Shown: piece after piece, positions 29,509-39,882 of the stretch
Layout of the letters: every line of letters starts with the position of its first letter
How positions within the stretch are numbered: position 1 is the stretch's first letter
DNA from: Gammaproteobacteria bacterium
Lineage (GTDB): Bacteria; Pseudomonadota; Gammaproteobacteria; Ga0077536
Reading direction: 5' to 3'
Assembly (NCBI GenBank): GCA_016209015.1
Contig: JACQWY010000056.1
Coordinates: 1-41,734, forward strand
Length of the DNA stretch: 41,734 bases
Translations under genes and position numbers: made by a program
Notes under the pieces: generated by a model
What the model was told of the DNA's origin: nothing
The model's input: the letters and a program-made list of their open reading frames with translations, nothing else
The model's database searches: none

Positions 29509-30132
29509 TTACTTCGAGTACAACTCTACGACCAGGGATTCATTGATGTCGGCGGGCAGCTCGCTACGTTCAGGAGCGGCCTTGAAAATACCCTCCATCT
29601 TCTTCGTGTTCACGTCGAGCCATTCCGGAATGCCGAGCTGTTCGGCGACCGCAAGCGCGTCCTGGATGCGCACCTGCTTCTTCGCGCGCTCGCGCACCGC
29701 GACGATGTCCTTCGCACTCACCTGGTACGACGGGATGTTGACCACGGACCCGTTCACGGTGATCGCCTTGTGCGACACGAGCTGCCGCGCTTCAGCGCGT
29801 GTCGTGCCGAAGCCCATGCGATAGACCACGTTGTCGAGCCGGGATTCCAGCAGCTTCAGCAGGTTTTCGCCCGTCGCACCCTTGCGCTGCGCGGCCTGCT
29901 GGTAGTAGTTGCGGAACTGCCGCTCGAGGATGCCGTAGATGTAGCGCAGCTTCTGCTTCTCGCGCAGCTGGGTCGCGTAGTCGGACTGACGGCGGCCACG
30001 GTTGTCACCGTGCTGACCCGGCGGCTTGTCCAGCTGGCACTTCGATTCGATCGCACGCCCGCGCCCCTTCAGTGCGAGGTCGACGCCCTGGCGGCGGCTC
30101 AGCTTGCACTTCGGTCCAATGTATCTAGCCAT
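29509..30132 (-). CDS. rpsD: 30S ribosomal protein S4
   Basis: A 207-residue primary 16S rRNA-binding protein, beginning [19 protein letters not shown]. It lacks the zinc-binding cysteine set (only C9 and C32 in the region), so it is the zinc-free type. The S4 RNA-binding domain (about 96-160) contains [34 protein letters not shown]. In E. coli S4 represses its own operon at the rpsM leader; whether that holds here cannot be seen. A GAGGAT ribosome site precedes the ATG. Confidence 0.98.
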   Translation of the reverse strand: MARYIGPKCKLSRRQGVDLALKGRGRAIESKCQLDKPPGQHGDNRGRRQSDYATQLREKQKLRYIYGILERQFRNYYQQAAQRKGATGENLLKLLESRLDNVVYRMGFGTTRAEARQLVSHKAITVNGSVVNIPSYQVSAKDIVAVRERAKKQVRIQDALAVAEQLGIPEWLDVNTKKMEGIFKAAPERSELPADINESLVVELYSK

Positions 30133-30149
30133 GCACTATCCTCGGTGAA

Positions 30150-30542
30150 TTAGACGCGGCGCTTCTTCGGCGGCCGGCAGCCGTTATGCGGGATGGGCGT
30201 CACGTCGGTGATGTTCGTGACCTTGAAGCCCGCGGCGTAGAGCGCGCGGACGGCCGACTCGCGGCCCGGGCCGGGGCCCTTCACGAACACGTCGAGGTTC
30301 TGGGTGCCGAACTCTTCGATCACGCCGGACAGCTTCTCGGCGGCGACCTGCGCCGCGAAAGGCGTGCTCTTGCGCGAACCGCGGAAGCCGCTGCCGCCCG
30401 CCGTCGCCCACGCCAGCGTGTTGCCCTGGCGATCCGTGATCGTGATGATCGTATTGTTGAACGACGCGTGGATGTGGGCCACGCCGTCCACGACCGTCCG
30501 CTTGGCCCGCTTGCGCGTCTTGTTAGCCGTTGCAGTTGCCAT
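30150..30542 (-). CDS. rpsK: 30S ribosomal protein S11
   Basis: A 130-residue platform protein of the small subunit. The basic N-terminal extension ([14 protein letters not shown]) is followed by [22 protein letters not shown] and [23 protein letters not shown]. The C-terminus is [16 protein letters not shown], as in all S11. It lies 18 bp from both rpsM and rpsD and is part of the alpha operon. No unusual features. Confidence 0.98.
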   Translation of the reverse strand: MATATANKTRKRAKRTVVDGVAHIHASFNNTIITITDRQGNTLAWATAGGSGFRGSRKSTPFAAQVAAEKLSGVIEEFGTQNLDVFVKGPGPGRESAVRALYAAGFKVTNITDVTPIPHNGCRPPKKRRV

Positions 30543-30560
30543 TTATCCCTACCCGAAGCT

Positions 30561-30917
30561 TTACTTCTTGACTGCGCGACGCGGGCCCTTGCGGGTGCGC
30601 GCGTTCGTTTGCGTCTGCTGGCCACGGACCGGCAGACCACGGCGATGACGGATGCCGCGGTAGCAGCCGAGGTCCATCAGACGCTTGATGTTCATCGAGG
30701 TCTCGCGGCGGAGGTCGCCTTCCACCGTGAACTTGCCGACGGCCGTACGCAGCGACTCGAGCTGCTCCTCCGTCAGGTCCTTGACCTTCGCATTGGCCGG
30801 CACGCCGGTCGCGTCGCAGATCTTCTGCGCACGGGTCAGCCCGATGCCATAGATGTGCGTGAGCGCAATCACCGTGTGTTTGCGATCGGGGATGTTTACA
30901 CCAGCAACACGTGCCAT
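30561..30917 (-). CDS. rpsM: 30S ribosomal protein S13
   Basis: A 118-residue head protein that contacts the A- and P-site tRNAs and the B1 bridge. It begins [26 protein letters not shown] and ends in the basic [26 protein letters not shown]. It is separated from rpmJ by 31 bp, the position where E. coli has the S4-controlled leader. The short spacer leaves little room for that pseudoknot outside coding sequence. Confidence 0.98.
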   Translation of the reverse strand: MARVAGVNIPDRKHTVIALTHIYGIGLTRAQKICDATGVPANAKVKDLTEEQLESLRTAVGKFTVEGDLRRETSMNIKRLMDLGCYRGIRHRRGLPVRGQQTQTNARTRKGPRRAVKK

Positions 30918-30948
30918 AACGTACGACCTCGTTCGATAATCTTCTGAA

Positions 30949-31062
30949 TCAGCCCTGGCGCTGCTTGTGGCGCGGATCCTTGCAGATCACGCGGACCGTG
31001 CCCTTGCGGCGGATGATGCGGCAATTGCGGCAGAGTGGTTTGACGGATGCGCGAATTTTCAT
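30949..31062 (-). CDS. rpmJ: 50S ribosomal protein L36
   Basis: A 37-residue protein: [20 protein letters not shown], then [17 protein letters not shown]. The zinc ligands C11, C14, C27 and H32 are all present, so this is the zinc-binding (C+) form. Organisms often keep a zinc-free paralogue elsewhere for zinc starvation; none is in this window. It lies between secY (28 bp) and rpsM (31 bp), the standard order. Confidence 0.96.
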   Translation of the reverse strand: MKIRASVKPLCRNCRIIRRKGTVRVICKDPRHKQRQG

Positions 31063-31090
31063 GTCACAACTTTCCTAGATTGACGCCGCC

Positions 31091-32431
31091 TCAACGACGG
31101 CCGTACCCCTTCAGGTTCGCCTTCTTGAACAGGCCCTCGTACTGGTGCGACAGGGTGTGGGCCTGCACCTGGGCAATGAAGTCCATCACCACGACCACGA
31201 TGATCAGCAGCGAGGTGCCGCCGAAGTGGAAGGGCACGCTGAACTTGAGAATCAGGAATTCCGGCAGCAGGCACACCAGCGTGATGTAGATGGCGCCGGC
31301 CACCGTCAGACGCGTCATGACCTGGTCGATATAGCGCGCGGTCTGTTCGCCGGGCCGGATGCCCGGGACGAGCGCGCCCGACTTCTTCAGATTGTCCGCC
31401 GTCTCTTTCGGATTGAAGACGAGCGCCGTATAGAAGAAGCAGAAGAAAATGATCGCGCCGGCGTAGAGCAGGATGTAGAGCGGCTGACCCGGCGAGAGCG
31501 CGGTCGAAATCTCGCGCAGCCAGCCCAAGCCCTTCGCGTTACCGAACCAGCCGGCGATGGTCGTCGGGAACAGGATGATGCTCGACGCGAAAATCGGCGG
31601 GATGACGCCGGACATGTTGATCTTGAGCGGCAGATGGCTCGACTGGCCGGCATACTGTTGTCGCCCGCGCTGCTGCTTCGCGTAATTGACCGTGATCCGG
31701 CGCTGACCGCGCTCGACGAATACGACGAGACCCGTCACCGAGACGGCGAGCGCGAGCAGCACGACGACCATGATCGGGTGCAGTTCGTGAGTGCGCGCCA
31801 TCTCGACGGTACCGATGACCGCCCGGGGCAGCCCGGCGACGATGCCGGCGAAGATGATCATCGATATGCCGTTGCCGATGCCCCGCTCCGTGACCTGTTC
31901 GCCGAGCCACATCAGGAACAGCGTGCCGGTCACGAGCGAAGTCACACACGTGATCTTGAACGCGAGGCCCGGATGCATGACGAGCTCGAGCCCGGCAGAG
32001 GACTGCTGCTCCATCATGATCGCGACGCCGAGGGCCTGGAAAATCGAGAGCCCCACCGTGCCGTAGCGCGTGTACTGGTTGATCTTGCGCCGGCCGGCCT
32101 CGCCTTCCTTCTTCAGCTGCTCGAGGCGCGGATGCACGACCGAGAGGAGCTGCACGATGATGGAAGCCGAGATGTACGGCATGATGCCGAGCGCCACCAC
32201 CGAGAAGCGCTGCAGCGCCCCGCCCGAGAACATGTTGAACATGTCGAGGATCGTGCCCTTCTGCTGATCGAACAGCGAGGCGAGCGCGGACGGATTGATG
32301 CCCGGCACGGGGATGTGCGTGCAGATACGGAATACCACCAGCGCGCCGATCAGGAACATGAAGCGCTGGCGGAGCTCCGTGAGCTTGCTCATATCGAGCC
32401 CGCCCGGCATTTTCCGTGGAGGAGTGGCCAT
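31091..32431 (-). CDS. secY: Preprotein translocase subunit SecY
   Basis: A 446-residue channel protein with ten transmembrane helices that forms the SecYEG pore for exported and membrane proteins. Recognisable parts are [58 protein letters not shown] (plug and TM2), the cytoplasmic loops with [17 protein letters not shown], and [22 protein letters not shown]. The ATG at 32431 begins just after the rplO stop and gives the size of E. coli SecY (443). The Shine-Dalgarno is weak, and in-frame ATGs lie 7 and 13 codons on. Confidence 0.97.
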   Translation of the reverse strand: MATPPRKMPGGLDMSKLTELRQRFMFLIGALVVFRICTHIPVPGINPSALASLFDQQKGTILDMFNMFSGGALQRFSVVALGIMPYISASIIVQLLSVVHPRLEQLKKEGEAGRRKINQYTRYGTVGLSIFQALGVAIMMEQQSSAGLELVMHPGLAFKITCVTSLVTGTLFLMWLGEQVTERGIGNGISMIIFAGIVAGLPRAVIGTVEMARTHELHPIMVVVLLALAVSVTGLVVFVERGQRRITVNYAKQQRGRQQYAGQSSHLPLKINMSGVIPPIFASSIILFPTTIAGWFGNAKGLGWLREISTALSPGQPLYILLYAGAIIFFCFFYTALVFNPKETADNLKKSGALVPGIRPGEQTARYIDQVMTRLTVAGAIYITLVCLLPEFLILKFSVPFHFGGTSLLIIVVVVMDFIAQVQAHTLSHQYEGLFKKANLKGYGRR

Positions 32432-32435
32432 CGGC

Positions 32436-32870
32436 TTAGTCTTCGACCTTGCCTCCGAGGGCCTCGATCTGGGCGCGCGCGCCCTTCGTCGCGGCAATGC
32501 CCTTCAACGTCACGGCCTTCGCGAGCTTGCCCGAAGCGATGACCTTCACGCTCGTGATCGCGGCGGTGATGAGCCCCGCGGCGCGCAGCGCGGCGAGATC
32601 GATCACGGCGGCGTCGACATGGTTCAGCTCGGCGAGTCTGATTTCGTCGTGGAAGCGCTCCGTCGTCGAGCGGAAGCCGAACTTCGGCAGACGACGCTGG
32701 ATCGGCATCTGGCCGCCTTCGAAGCCGACCTTGTGATAGCCGCCCGCGCGCGCGTGCTGACCCTTGTGGCCGCGGCCCGCGGTCTTGCCGAGACCGGATC
32801 CGATGCCGCGGCCGAGGCGCTTGCGTGCCGTCTTCGCGCCGTCGGCGGGCTTGATGGTGTTCAAATACAT
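32436..32870 (-). CDS. rplO: 50S ribosomal protein L15
   Basis: A 144-residue late-assembly protein of the large subunit. It begins [44 protein letters not shown], the glycine- and basic-rich extension that penetrates the rRNA core, followed by [18 protein letters not shown]. The C-terminal half has [36 protein letters not shown]. It lies directly before secY (4 bp) and one base after rpmD. Confidence 0.98.
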   Translation of the reverse strand: MYLNTIKPADGAKTARKRLGRGIGSGLGKTAGRGHKGQHARAGGYHKVGFEGGQMPIQRRLPKFGFRSTTERFHDEIRLAELNHVDAAVIDLAALRAAGLITAAITSVKVIASGKLAKAVTLKGIAATKGARAQIEALGGKVED

Positions 32871-32871
32871 A

Positions 32872-33057
32872 TCAGTTTTCCCGGATCTGCAGCAGGTAGG
32901 AAACCTTGTCGATCATGCCGCGGTTCGCCGGCGTGTCCGCGACTTCCACGGTGTGGCGCTGGCGGCGCAGACCGAGGCCGCGGACGCACTGCTGATGCGC
33001 CTCGAGGCGGCCGGCTAGGCTCTTGACCAGGGTTAACTTGATCGTCTTCTCTGCCAT
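32872..33057 (-). CDS. rpmD: 50S ribosomal protein L30
   Basis: A 61-residue small ribosomal protein: [53 protein letters not shown] matches the whole L30 fold. Length is normal (59 in E. coli). It is followed after one base by the rplO start and preceded by rpsE with 3 bp, so the three are tightly packed. Confidence 0.97.
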   Translation of the reverse strand: MAEKTIKLTLVKSLAGRLEAHQQCVRGLGLRRQRHTVEVADTPANRGMIDKVSYLLQIREN

Positions 33058-33060
33058 GGT

Positions 33061-33570
33061 CTATCCCCTGATCTCTTCGACGCTCTTGCCGCGCTTCGCC
33101 GCGACGTACTCCGGAGCCGACATGTTCTGAAGGCCCTGGATCGTGGCGCGCACGACGTTGATCGGGTTCGAGGTGCCGATGCACTTGGCGAGCACGTTGT
33201 GAACGCCGAGCACTTCGAAGACTGCGCGCATCGGGCCGCCGGCAATGATGCCGGTACCCTGCGAGGCGGGCTGCATGTAGACCTTCGCCGCGCCGTGCTC
33301 GCCGATCACCGGATACTGCAGGGTGTCGCCGTTGAGCGCGATGTTCGTCATGTTGCGGCGCGCGTTCTCGAGCGCCTTCTGGATCGCCGCCGGCACTTCA
33401 CGCGCCTTGCCGCGGCCGAGGCCCACGCGTCCGGCGCCGTCACCGACCACGGTCAGGGCCGCAAAGCCGAAGATCCGGCCACCCTTCACCACCTTGGCGA
33501 CGCGATTCACCGCGACCAGCTTTTCGTACAGGCCTTCCGGGCTTTCCGGGATACCGTCGTTAACGCTCAT
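33061..33570 (-). CDS. rpsE: 30S ribosomal protein S5
   Basis: A 169-residue protein important for decoding accuracy. The N-terminal double-stranded RNA-binding-like domain has [49 protein letters not shown]. The loop around VKGGR is where spectinomycin-resistance changes occur in other bacteria; it looks wild type. The C-terminal domain has [33 protein letters not shown]. It lies between rplR and rpmD. Confidence 0.98.
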   Translation of the reverse strand: MSVNDGIPESPEGLYEKLVAVNRVAKVVKGGRIFGFAALTVVGDGAGRVGLGRGKAREVPAAIQKALENARRNMTNIALNGDTLQYPVIGEHGAAKVYMQPASQGTGIIAGGPMRAVFEVLGVHNVLAKCIGTSNPINVVRATIQGLQNMSAPEYVAAKRGKSVEEIRG

Positions 33571-33584
33571 GGAATGGCTCGCTC

Positions 33585-33944
33585 CTAGAATTTCAGACCG
33601 TGTTCACGCGCAGCGTCGGCCAGAGCCTTGACGCGCCCGTGATACTTGAAGCCGGCGCGGTCGAACGCGACCCGCTCGACGCCGGCAGCGACCGCACGCT
33701 CCGCGATCAGCTTGCCGACTGCCGCCGCAGCCGCGACGTTGCCGCCGCTCTCCAGCGTGGAGCGAAGCTCCTTGTCCACCGTCGAGGCGCACGCCAGGAC
33801 CTGACTGCCGTCCGGGGTGATCACCTGCGCATAAATGTGGCGCGGCGTGCGATGGATACGCAGGCGCGTCGCCGATAATTCGCGGATGTGCTTGGCGGTC
33901 TTGCGCCCGCGCCGCTGGCGCGAGTCTTTCTTGTTCAACTGCAT
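33585..33944 (-). CDS. rplR: 50S ribosomal protein L18
   Basis: A 119-residue 5S rRNA-binding protein of the central protuberance. The basic start ([22 protein letters not shown]) is followed by [35 protein letters not shown]. The C-terminus is [26 protein letters not shown]. It lies 10 bp from rplF and 14 bp from rpsE. Size and motifs are ordinary. Confidence 0.98.
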   Translation of the reverse strand: MQLNKKDSRQRRGRKTAKHIRELSATRLRIHRTPRHIYAQVITPDGSQVLACASTVDKELRSTLESGGNVAAAAAVGKLIAERAVAAGVERVAFDRAGFKYHGRVKALADAAREHGLKF

Positions 33945-33954
33945 CGCTCGTTAC

Positions 33955-34488
33955 TCAACTCTTCTTGGCTTCCTTGCGGAGGATCTGCTCGTTCGCATAG
34001 CGCACGCCCTTGCCCTTGTAGGGCTCCGGCGGGCGGAACGCGCGGATGTTCGCCGCAATCTGGCCGACCTGCTGTTTGTCCACGCCCTTCACCAGGATTT
34101 CCGTCTGGCTCGGGACCTCGATCGTGATGCCCTCGGGAATCTCGAGATCGATGGGGTGCGAATAGCCGAGCGCGATGTTCAGGACCTTGCCCTTGAGCTG
34201 CGCGCGGTAGCCGACGCCGGTGATGTCGAGCTTGCGCACGAAGCCGGCGGAGACGCCGGTCACCATGTTGCTCAGCACCGCACGTGCCGTCCCGGCCTGC
34301 ATGTCCGCGGCGGTCGTCTGCTGCGTCGGGACGACAGTGAGCACGCCAGCGGTGAGGGCGACCGAGACATCCCGGTGCACCTGGTGCTCGAGCGTGCCCT
34401 TGGGCCCGGTGACTTTCACCACCTGGCCGGCGATCTCGACCTTCACGCCGCCCGGCAGCGGAATTTCCTTCTTAGCGACTCGCGACAT
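33955..34488 (-). CDS. rplF: 50S ribosomal protein L6
   Basis: A 177-residue protein near the factor-binding site, with two repeated alpha/beta domains. It begins MSRVAKKEIPLPGGVKVEIAGQVVKVTGPKGTLEH, and the C-terminal part has GVDKQQVGQIAANIRAFRPPEPYKGKGVRYANE. The ATG at 34488 has GAGGAAG five bases upstream and gives exactly the E. coli length. An 18-codon upstream extension of the frame overlaps rpsH and is not credible. Confidence 0.98.
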   Translation of the reverse strand: MSRVAKKEIPLPGGVKVEIAGQVVKVTGPKGTLEHQVHRDVSVALTAGVLTVVPTQQTTAADMQAGTARAVLSNMVTGVSAGFVRKLDITGVGYRAQLKGKVLNIALGYSHPIDLEIPEGITIEVPSQTEILVKGVDKQQVGQIAANIRAFRPPEPYKGKGVRYANEQILRKEAKKS

Positions 34489-34498
34489 GGGAGCTTCC

Positions 34499-34894
34499 TC
34501 AGTACACCGAGCAGATGACTTCACCGCCGATGCCCTGGGCACGGGCGCGGCGATCGGTCATCAGGCCCTGGGAGGTCGAGACGATCGCGATACCCAGGCC
34601 GCCGACGATGCTCGGCAGTTCCTCGGCGCCGCGATACGTGCGCAGGCCCGGCCGGCTCACACGCTGGATGCGCTCGATGACCGGACGACCGTTGTAGTAC
34701 TTGAGCTGCACCGTGAGCTCGCGCTGCGGACCTTCGCCGGCGACGCTGAAGTCCACGATGTAACCTTCGTCTTTGAGAACCTGCGCGATGGCCGCCTTGC
34801 GCTTCGAGGCGGGCATGACGACGTCACGTTTCGCCCGCGCCTGCGCATTGCGAATGCGCGTGAACATATCGGCGATGGGGTCTTGAATGCTCAT
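34499..34894 (-). CDS. rpsH: 30S ribosomal protein S8
   Basis: A 131-residue 16S rRNA central-domain protein, [46 protein letters not shown]. The conserved C-terminal [26 protein letters not shown] is intact. In E. coli S8 represses the spc operon by binding near rplE. The same order (rplE, rpsN, rpsH) is kept here, but I did not establish an S8 site. Confidence 0.98.
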   Translation of the reverse strand: MSIQDPIADMFTRIRNAQARAKRDVVMPASKRKAAIAQVLKDEGYIVDFSVAGEGPQRELTVQLKYYNGRPVIERIQRVSRPGLRTYRGAEELPSIVGGLGIAIVSTSQGLMTDRRARAQGIGGEVICSVY

Positions 34895-34933
34895 AGTCTT
34901 CTGAATCCTTGCTCGGTTTCTGCTACGCCGCGA

Positions 34934-35239
34934 TTACCAGCTCGCCTTGACGAGGCCGGGCACGTGCCCTTCCATCGCCAGACGGCGGAGCTCGTTACGG
35001 CCGAGGCCGAACTTGCGATAGAAGCCGTGCGGACGGCCGGTCAGACGGCAGCGGTTACGCTGGCGGCAGGGGCTCGAGTCACGGGGTAGCTGCTGCAGCT
35101 TGTTACGTGCCGCCTCGCGCTCCTCGAAGCTCAGCTTCGGGTTCGTGATCGCGTTCTTGAGCTCTCCGCGCTTGGCGGCGAACTTCTTCACCAGCTTGGC
35201 GCGCTTCACTTCGCGATTGATCATCGACGTCTTCGCCAT
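34934..35239 (-). CDS. rpsN: 30S ribosomal protein S14 (zinc-free form)
   Basis: A 101-residue S14 of the long, zinc-independent type: [28 protein letters not shown], and at the end [34 protein letters not shown]. Only two cysteines (in PCRQRNRC) remain of the zinc ribbon, so metal binding is not expected. Length equals E. coli S14. It lies between rplE (5 bp) and rpsH (39 bp). Confidence 0.98.
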   Translation of the reverse strand: MAKTSMINREVKRAKLVKKFAAKRGELKNAITNPKLSFEEREAARNKLQQLPRDSSPCRQRNRCRLTGRPHGFYRKFGLGRNELRRLAMEGHVPGLVKASW

Positions 35240-35244
35240 GTCGC

Positions 35245-35784
35245 TTATCCCCTCAGCGGAAACTTGAATGCCTGCAGGAGCGCACGGCCTTCTTCATCGG
35301 TGCGCGCGGTGGTCGAGATGCACACGTCGAGACCGCGCAGCGCGTCGATCTTGTCGTAGTCGATCTCCGGGAAAATGATCTGTTCCTTCACGCCGAGCGT
35401 GTAATTGCCGCGGCCATCGAACGCACGACCATTGATGCCGCGGAAGTCGCGAATACGCGGAATCGCGACGTTGATCAGGCGATCCAGGAATTCGTACATG
35501 CGATCGCGGCGCAGCGTCACTTTCGCACCGATGGGCCAGCCCTCGCGGATCTTGAAGCCGGCGATCGAGGTGCGGGCCTTCGTGACTACCGGCTTCTGGC
35601 CGCTGATCTGCGCGAGATCGTTCAGCGCGTTCTCCAGAACCTTCTTGTCGCCCACGGCCTTGCCGAGGCCCATGTTGAGGGTGACCTTCGTGATCTTCGG
35701 AACCTGCATGATGCTGCCGTATTTGAACTGCTCCATCAGCTGGCCGACGATCTGGTCGCGGTAAATGTCGTGCAATCTTGTCAT
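35245..35784 (-). CDS. rplE: 50S ribosomal protein L5
   Basis: A 179-residue 5S rRNA-binding protein that touches the P-site tRNA. It contains [57 protein letters not shown], and the C-terminal [40 protein letters not shown]. Length equals that of E. coli L5. It lies 12 bp after rplX and 5 bp before rpsN in the spc operon. Confidence 0.98.
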   Translation of the reverse strand: MTRLHDIYRDQIVGQLMEQFKYGSIMQVPKITKVTLNMGLGKAVGDKKVLENALNDLAQISGQKPVVTKARTSIAGFKIREGWPIGAKVTLRRDRMYEFLDRLINVAIPRIRDFRGINGRAFDGRGNYTLGVKEQIIFPEIDYDKIDALRGLDVCISTTARTDEEGRALLQAFKFPLRG

Positions 35785-35796
35785 CGTTTCGCTCTC

Positions 35797-36114
35797 TTAC
35801 AGGTCCACGACTTCGTCGTTCGATTTGAAGAAGCGGACCTTGCGGCCGTTCTCAAGCGTCCGGAAGCCGACGCGGTCCGGCTTCTGGGTCACGGGATTGA
35901 ACAGGGCGACATTCGAGATGTGCACCGCACGTTCCGCCTCGACGATGCCGCCCGGGAGGTTGGCCATCGGATTCGGCTTCGTGTGCCGCTTCACCACGTT
36001 CACGCCCTCGACGACGATCTTGTCGTCCGCCAGAACGCGCAGCACGCTGCCGCGCTTACCCTTGTCCTTGCCGGACAGGATGTAGACCTGGTCGCCTTTC
36101 CTGATCTTGTTCAT
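35797..36114 (-). CDS. rplX: 50S ribosomal protein L24
   Basis: A 105-residue assembly initiator of the large subunit with a KOW motif at the N-terminus ([27 protein letters not shown]), then [41 protein letters not shown]. The ATG at 36114 is the family start. The frame is open further upstream over rplN but without similarity. It lies 17 bp downstream of rplN. Confidence 0.98.
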   Translation of the reverse strand: MNKIRKGDQVYILSGKDKGKRGSVLRVLADDKIVVEGVNVVKRHTKPNPMANLPGGIVEAERAVHISNVALFNPVTQKPDRVGFRTLENGRKVRFFKSNDEVVDL

Positions 36115-36131
36115 AAGTCTTTCCTTCGGCC

Positions 36132-36500
36132 TCAGAGCACTTCCGGAGCGAGGGAGACGATGCGCATGAAGCGCTCGCCGCGCAGCTCGCGGGTCACGGG
36201 CCCGAAGATGCGGGTGCCGATCGGCTGGAGCTGCTTGTCGAGCAGCACGGCCGCGTTGCCGTCGAAACGAATGACGGACCCGTCCGGACGGCGGACGCCC
36301 TTGCGGGTGCGCACGACCACGGCGTTGTAAACGTCGCCCTTCTTGACCTTGCCGCGCGGGATCGCATCTTTGATGCTGACTTTGATCACGTCGCCGACGC
36401 CGGCGTAACGGCGCTTCGAGCCGCCGAGCACCTTGATGCACATCAGCTGCTTCGCGCCGCTGTTGTCCGCGGCGTCGAGCATGGTTTGCATTTGAATCAT
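36132..36500 (-). CDS. rplN: 50S ribosomal protein L14
   Basis: A 122-residue interface protein that forms bridges with 16S rRNA. It begins [37 protein letters not shown] and ends [15 protein letters not shown]. It has the exact length of most L14 proteins and is the first gene of the spc part. It follows rpsQ by 29 bp, the place of the spc promoter in E. coli. I see no strong promoter there. Confidence 0.98.
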   Translation of the reverse strand: MIQMQTMLDAADNSGAKQLMCIKVLGGSKRRYAGVGDVIKVSIKDAIPRGKVKKGDVYNAVVVRTRKGVRRPDGSVIRFDGNAAVLLDKQLQPIGTRIFGPVTRELRGERFMRIVSLAPEVL

Positions 36501-36529
36501 TTTTCAGTCTCCGCTGGCGCTACGCCGGC

Positions 36530-36796
36530 TCAAACCTGGGCGGCCCGTTCGATCACGCGCTGCAGCTTCCACGCCTTGCGCTTGGAGATCGGGCGGCATT
36601 CCTCGATGGCGACCTTGTCGCCTGGGTTGCACTCGTTGTTCTCGTCGTGCGCCAGGAGCTTCGTCGACTTGCGGACGTACTTCCGATAGAGCGGATGCTC
36701 GACGCGCCGTTCGATGAGCACCGCGATGGTCTTGTCCATGCGATTGCTGACGACCTCGCCGACCAGGGTGCGCTTCAGTTTCGTCTCTTCGCTCAT
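36530..36796 (-). CDS. rpsQ: 30S ribosomal protein S17
   Basis: An 88-residue OB-fold protein that binds helix 11 of 16S rRNA. It contains [69 protein letters not shown], nearly the full conserved sequence. The ATG overlaps the rpmC stop by 4 bp (ATGA). It is the last gene of the S10 part of the cluster. Confidence 0.98.
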   Translation of the reverse strand: MSEETKLKRTLVGEVVSNRMDKTIAVLIERRVEHPLYRKYVRKSTKLLAHDENNECNPGDKVAIEECRPISKRKAWKLQRVIERAAQV

Positions 36797-36993
36797 TTCG
36801 CCTCACCCTGCTTCTTTTCGGTCAGGATCGTCTTGATGCGCGCGATGTCGCGACGGGTCTCGCGGACCTGGCTCGCCCGCGGCTGCTGTCCCGAGCCGCG
36901 CTGCATGCGCGTGTTGAACTGTTCCCGGCGCTTCTCGAGGATCAGTGCATTCAGTTCTGCCGCGGTCTTGCCGCGCATTTCGGCCGCGTTCAT
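36793..36993 (-). CDS. rpmC: 50S ribosomal protein L29
   Basis: A 66-residue two-helix protein at the tunnel exit, where trigger factor and SRP dock. The family core is visible: [52 protein letters not shown]. The start codon overlaps the rplP stop by one base (TGATG), and its stop overlaps rpsQ by four. The frame is open upstream over rplP but is not part of the gene. Confidence 0.97.
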   Translation of the reverse strand: MNAAEMRGKTAAELNALILEKRREQFNTRMQRGSGQQPRASQVRETRRDIARIKTILTEKKQGEAK

Positions 36994-37406
36994 CACATCA
37001 CCTTCCGTACGGCAAACGTCGTCAGAATCGGCAGCTTGGCGCTGGCGAGGCGGAATGCGGCGCGTGCCACCTCCTCTTCCACGCCTTCCATCTCGTAGAG
37101 CATGGTGCCCGGCTTGATCTGGGCGACCCAGTACTCCACGTTGCCCTTGCCCTTGCCCTGGCGCACTTCCAGAGGCTTCTTGGAGATCGGCTTGTCCGGG
37201 AAGATGCGGATCCACACCTTCGCGCCACGCTTCACTTCGCGGGTGATGGCGCGGCGGGCAGCCTCGATCTGACGCGCGGTCAGTCGGCCGCGGGTCGTGG
37301 CCTGCAGGCCGTACTCGCCAAAACTCACCTTGCAGCCACGCTGGGCGAGGCCGACGTTGCGGCCCTTTTGCTGCTTGCGGTATTTCGTCGTCTTCGGTTG
37401 TAACAC
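36993..37406 (-). CDS. rplP: 50S ribosomal protein L16
   Basis: A 137-residue A-site protein, beginning [36 protein letters not shown]. The loop [20 protein letters not shown] holds the arginine that YcfD-type oxygenases hydroxylate in E. coli. Length is as usual (136). It lies 12 bp after rpsC and shares one base with rpmC. Confidence 0.98.
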   Translation of the reverse strand: MLQPKTTKYRKQQKGRNVGLAQRGCKVSFGEYGLQATTRGRLTARQIEAARRAITREVKRGAKVWIRIFPDKPISKKPLEVRQGKGKGNVEYWVAQIKPGTMLYEMEGVEEEVARAAFRLASAKLPILTTFAVRKVM

Positions 37407-37418
37407 GGCTCGAACTCC

Positions 37419-38093
37419 TTAGGACGCGGCGGCTTCAGCGGCTTCCGCGGTCTGCTCTTCGATGCGGCGCATGACTTCGCCCTTGAAGATCCAGACCTTC
37501 ACGCCGATCACGCCGTAGGTCGTATTCGCTTCGGCGAAGCCATAGTCGATGTCGGCGCGCAGCGTGTGCAGCGGCACCCGGCCTTCGCGATACCATTCCG
37601 TGCGCGCGATTTCGGCGCCGTTCAGACGGCCCGCGACGTTGATCTTGATGCCCTGGGCGCCGAGGCGCATCGCGTTCGACACGGCGCGCTTCATGGCGCG
37701 GCGGAACATGATGCGGCGCTCGAGCTGCTGGGCTACGGACTCGGCGACGAGATAGGAGTCGAGCTCGGGCTTGCGGATTTCCTCGACGCTGATGTGGGCC
37801 GGAATGCCCATCAGCTTCGAAACCTGCTTGCGCAACGCTTCGATGTCCTCGCCCTTCTTGCCGATCACGATGCCGGGACGGGCGGTATGCACGACGATGC
37901 GCGCGTTGTGAGCCGGACGCTCGATCTGGATGCGGCTCACGGACGCATGAGCCAGCTTCTTGCGCAGGAACGTGCGCACGGCGATGTCCGTGTTCAGGTA
38001 ATCCGCATATCGACGGTTGTCCGCGTACCAGGTGGACGTCCAGTCCTTGATGACGCCGAGCCGGATGCCGTACGGGTGTACTTTCTGCCCCAT
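37419..38093 (-). CDS. rpsC: 30S ribosomal protein S3
   Basis: A 224-residue head protein with mRNA helicase contribution at the entry site. It begins [25 protein letters not shown]. The KH domain (about 40-108) has [33 protein letters not shown], including the GKKG loop. The C-terminal domain has [35 protein letters not shown]. It is slightly shorter than E. coli S3 (233), with a short alanine-rich tail. It lies 3 bp after rplV. Confidence 0.98.
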   Translation of the reverse strand: MGQKVHPYGIRLGVIKDWTSTWYADNRRYADYLNTDIAVRTFLRKKLAHASVSRIQIERPAHNARIVVHTARPGIVIGKKGEDIEALRKQVSKLMGIPAHISVEEIRKPELDSYLVAESVAQQLERRIMFRRAMKRAVSNAMRLGAQGIKINVAGRLNGAEIARTEWYREGRVPLHTLRADIDYGFAEANTTYGVIGVKVWIFKGEVMRRIEEQTAEAAEAAAS

Positions 38094-38096
38094 CTG

Positions 38097-38435
38097 TTAT
38101 CGCCCTGCTTCTTCGACGATCACGGTGACGTGACTCGTCCGTTTGAAAATGCGGTTCGCACGGCCGCGTGCACGCGGCAACCAGCGCTTCATGGTCGGGC
38201 CTTCGTCCACCATGATCGTCTTGACCTTCAGTTCGTCCACGTCGGCGCCGTCGTTGTGCTCGGCGTTGGCGATGGCGGACTCGAGCACCTTCTTGATGAT
38301 GTGCGCGGCCTTCTTGTTGCTGAACGCCAGGATGTTGATCGCCTTGTCTACCCGCAGACCACGCACCTGGTCGGCGACCAGTCGTGCCTTCTGGGGCGTG
38401 ATGCGCGCGCCGCGCAGTATTGCTGCCGTTGCCAT
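38097..38435 (-). CDS. rplV: 50S ribosomal protein L22
   Basis: A 112-residue protein whose long beta-hairpin lines the exit tunnel. It contains [52 protein letters not shown] and the hairpin [36 protein letters not shown]. The hairpin tip, where macrolide-resistance changes occur in other species, shows no insertion or deletion. It lies between rpsS and rpsC. Confidence 0.98.
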   Translation of the reverse strand: MATAAILRGARITPQKARLVADQVRGLRVDKAINILAFSNKKAAHIIKKVLESAIANAEHNDGADVDELKVKTIMVDEGPTMKRWLPRARGRANRIFKRTSHVTVIVEEAGR

Positions 38436-38447
38436 GCTCGCCCGTCC

Positions 38448-38720
38448 TTACTTCGTTTTCTTGTCCGCGACGTGGCCGCGGAACGTACGCGTCGGCGCGA
38501 ATTCGCCGAGCTTGTGGCCGACCATGTTCTCGCTCACGAACACCGGCATGTGCTGGCGGCCGTTGTGCACGGCGATCGTCAGACCGACCATGTCGGGGAT
38601 GACGATCGAACGACGCGACCAGGTCTTGATCGGCCGCTTGTCGCCGGACGCACGCGCCTGCTCCACCTTCTTGTCGAGGTGGTGGTCGATGAATGGGCCC
38701 TTCTTGATCGAACGTGACAT
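38448..38720 (-). CDS. rpsS: 30S ribosomal protein S19
   Basis: A 90-residue head protein that contacts 23S bridge B1a. It begins [21 protein letters not shown] and contains [52 protein letters not shown], which spans the conserved fold. Size and sequence are ordinary. It lies 18 bp after rplB and 12 bp before rplV. Confidence 0.98.
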   Translation of the reverse strand: MSRSIKKGPFIDHHLDKKVEQARASGDKRPIKTWSRRSIVIPDMVGLTIAVHNGRQHMPVFVSENMVGHKLGEFAPTRTFRGHVADKKTK

Positions 38721-38738
38721 CAGCTCTTACTCCGCGGA

Positions 38739-39566
38739 TTAGCGCTTGTCGCGGCGGCGCACGATCATGCTGTTCGTACGCTTGTTGTTACGGGTCTTGT
38801 GGCCCTTGGTCGGCGTGCCCCACGGGCTGACCGGATGACGGCCGCCGGAGGTGCGGCCTTCGCCGCCGCCGTGCGGGTGGTCCACCGGGTTCATCGCCAC
38901 ACCGCGGACGGTGGGGCGGATGCCGCGCCAGCGCTTCGCGCCGGCCTTGCCGAGCTGACGCAGCGAGTGCTCGGTGTTGCCGACTTCGCCGATCGTTGCG
39001 CGGCACTCGATCGGCACGCGGCGCATTTCGCCGGAACGCAGGCGGAGCGTCGCGTACGCGCCTTCGCGCGCGACGTACTGGATGCCGGTACCCGCACTGC
39101 GGCCGATCTGCGCGCCCCGGCCCGGCTTGAGCTCGACGCAATGCAGGATCGCGCCGACCGGGATGTTACGCAGCGGCAACGTGTTGCCGACCTGGATCGG
39201 CGCATCGACGCCCGAACGGATCGTCGCACCGGCTGCGAGGCCCTTCGGCGCGATGATGTAACGGCGCTCGCCGTCGGCGTAGAGCACGAGGGCAATGTGG
39301 GCCGAACGGTTCGGGTCGTACTCGAGGCGCTCGACGGTCGCCGGAATGCCGTCCTTCTGGCGCTTGAAATCGACGACGCGGTAATGCTGCTTGTGACCGC
39401 CTCCGCGATGACGCACGGTGATGCGGCCCGCGTTGTTGCGGCCGGAATTCTTGGCCTGGGTCTCGAGCAAAGGAGCGTGCGGCCGGCCCTTGTGGAGCTC
39501 GGGCGTCACGACCTTCACCATGCCGCGGCGGCCGGGCGAAGTGGGCTTGGTTTTGACTAGCGCCAT
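38739..39566 (-). CDS. rplB: 50S ribosomal protein L2
   Basis: A 275-residue core protein next to the peptidyl-transferase centre. It begins [19 protein letters not shown]. The two beta-barrel domains include [24 protein letters not shown] and [25 protein letters not shown]. The essential His lies in the motif [29 protein letters not shown]. Length is usual (273). It lies 19 bp after rplW. Confidence 0.98.
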   Translation of the reverse strand: MALVKTKPTSPGRRGMVKVVTPELHKGRPHAPLLETQAKNSGRNNAGRITVRHRGGGHKQHYRVVDFKRQKDGIPATVERLEYDPNRSAHIALVLYADGERRYIIAPKGLAAGATIRSGVDAPIQVGNTLPLRNIPVGAILHCVELKPGRGAQIGRSAGTGIQYVAREGAYATLRLRSGEMRRVPIECRATIGEVGNTEHSLRQLGKAGAKRWRGIRPTVRGVAMNPVDHPHGGGEGRTSGGRHPVSPWGTPTKGHKTRNNKRTNSMIVRRRDKR

Positions 39567-39585
39567 GATGCTGATTCCTGACTGT

Positions 39586-39882
39586 TTACGCTTTGCCCAT
39601 GAAGTCGATGTCGAAACCCGGCTTCAGATTGACGTAAGCCTTCTTCCAACCCTGCAGCGCGCCGGCACGGCCGCGGAAATTGCGACCGCGCGACCGCATG
39701 TTAAGGGTCTGGACGGACTCGACCTGGACGCTGAACATCTTCTCGACGGCTTCCTTGATTTCCGGCTTCGTCGCGTCGTTCAGGACGCGGAAGACGTACT
39801 GGGCATTCTTGTCGGCGACGCGGGTCGCCTTCTCCGAGATCTTGGGCTCGACCAAAACCTGCATGAGGCGTTCCTGGTTCAT
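39586..39882 (-). CDS. rplW: 50S ribosomal protein L23
   Basis: A 98-residue protein at the tunnel exit, the main docking site for trigger factor and SRP. It contains [81 protein letters not shown], with the exit-site Glu of the VEPKISEKA region. The start overlaps the rplD stop by 4 bp. No unusual features. Confidence 0.98.
   Translation of the reverse strand: MNQERLMQVLVEPKISEKATRVADKNAQYVFRVLNDATKPEIKEAVEKMFSVQVESVQTLNMRSRGRNFRGRAGALQGWKKAYVNLKPGFDIDFMGKA

Noticed and set aside
36793-37215. 140-residue rpmC fusion
   Set aside because: The extra N-terminal part is rplP in another frame; L29 starts at 36993.
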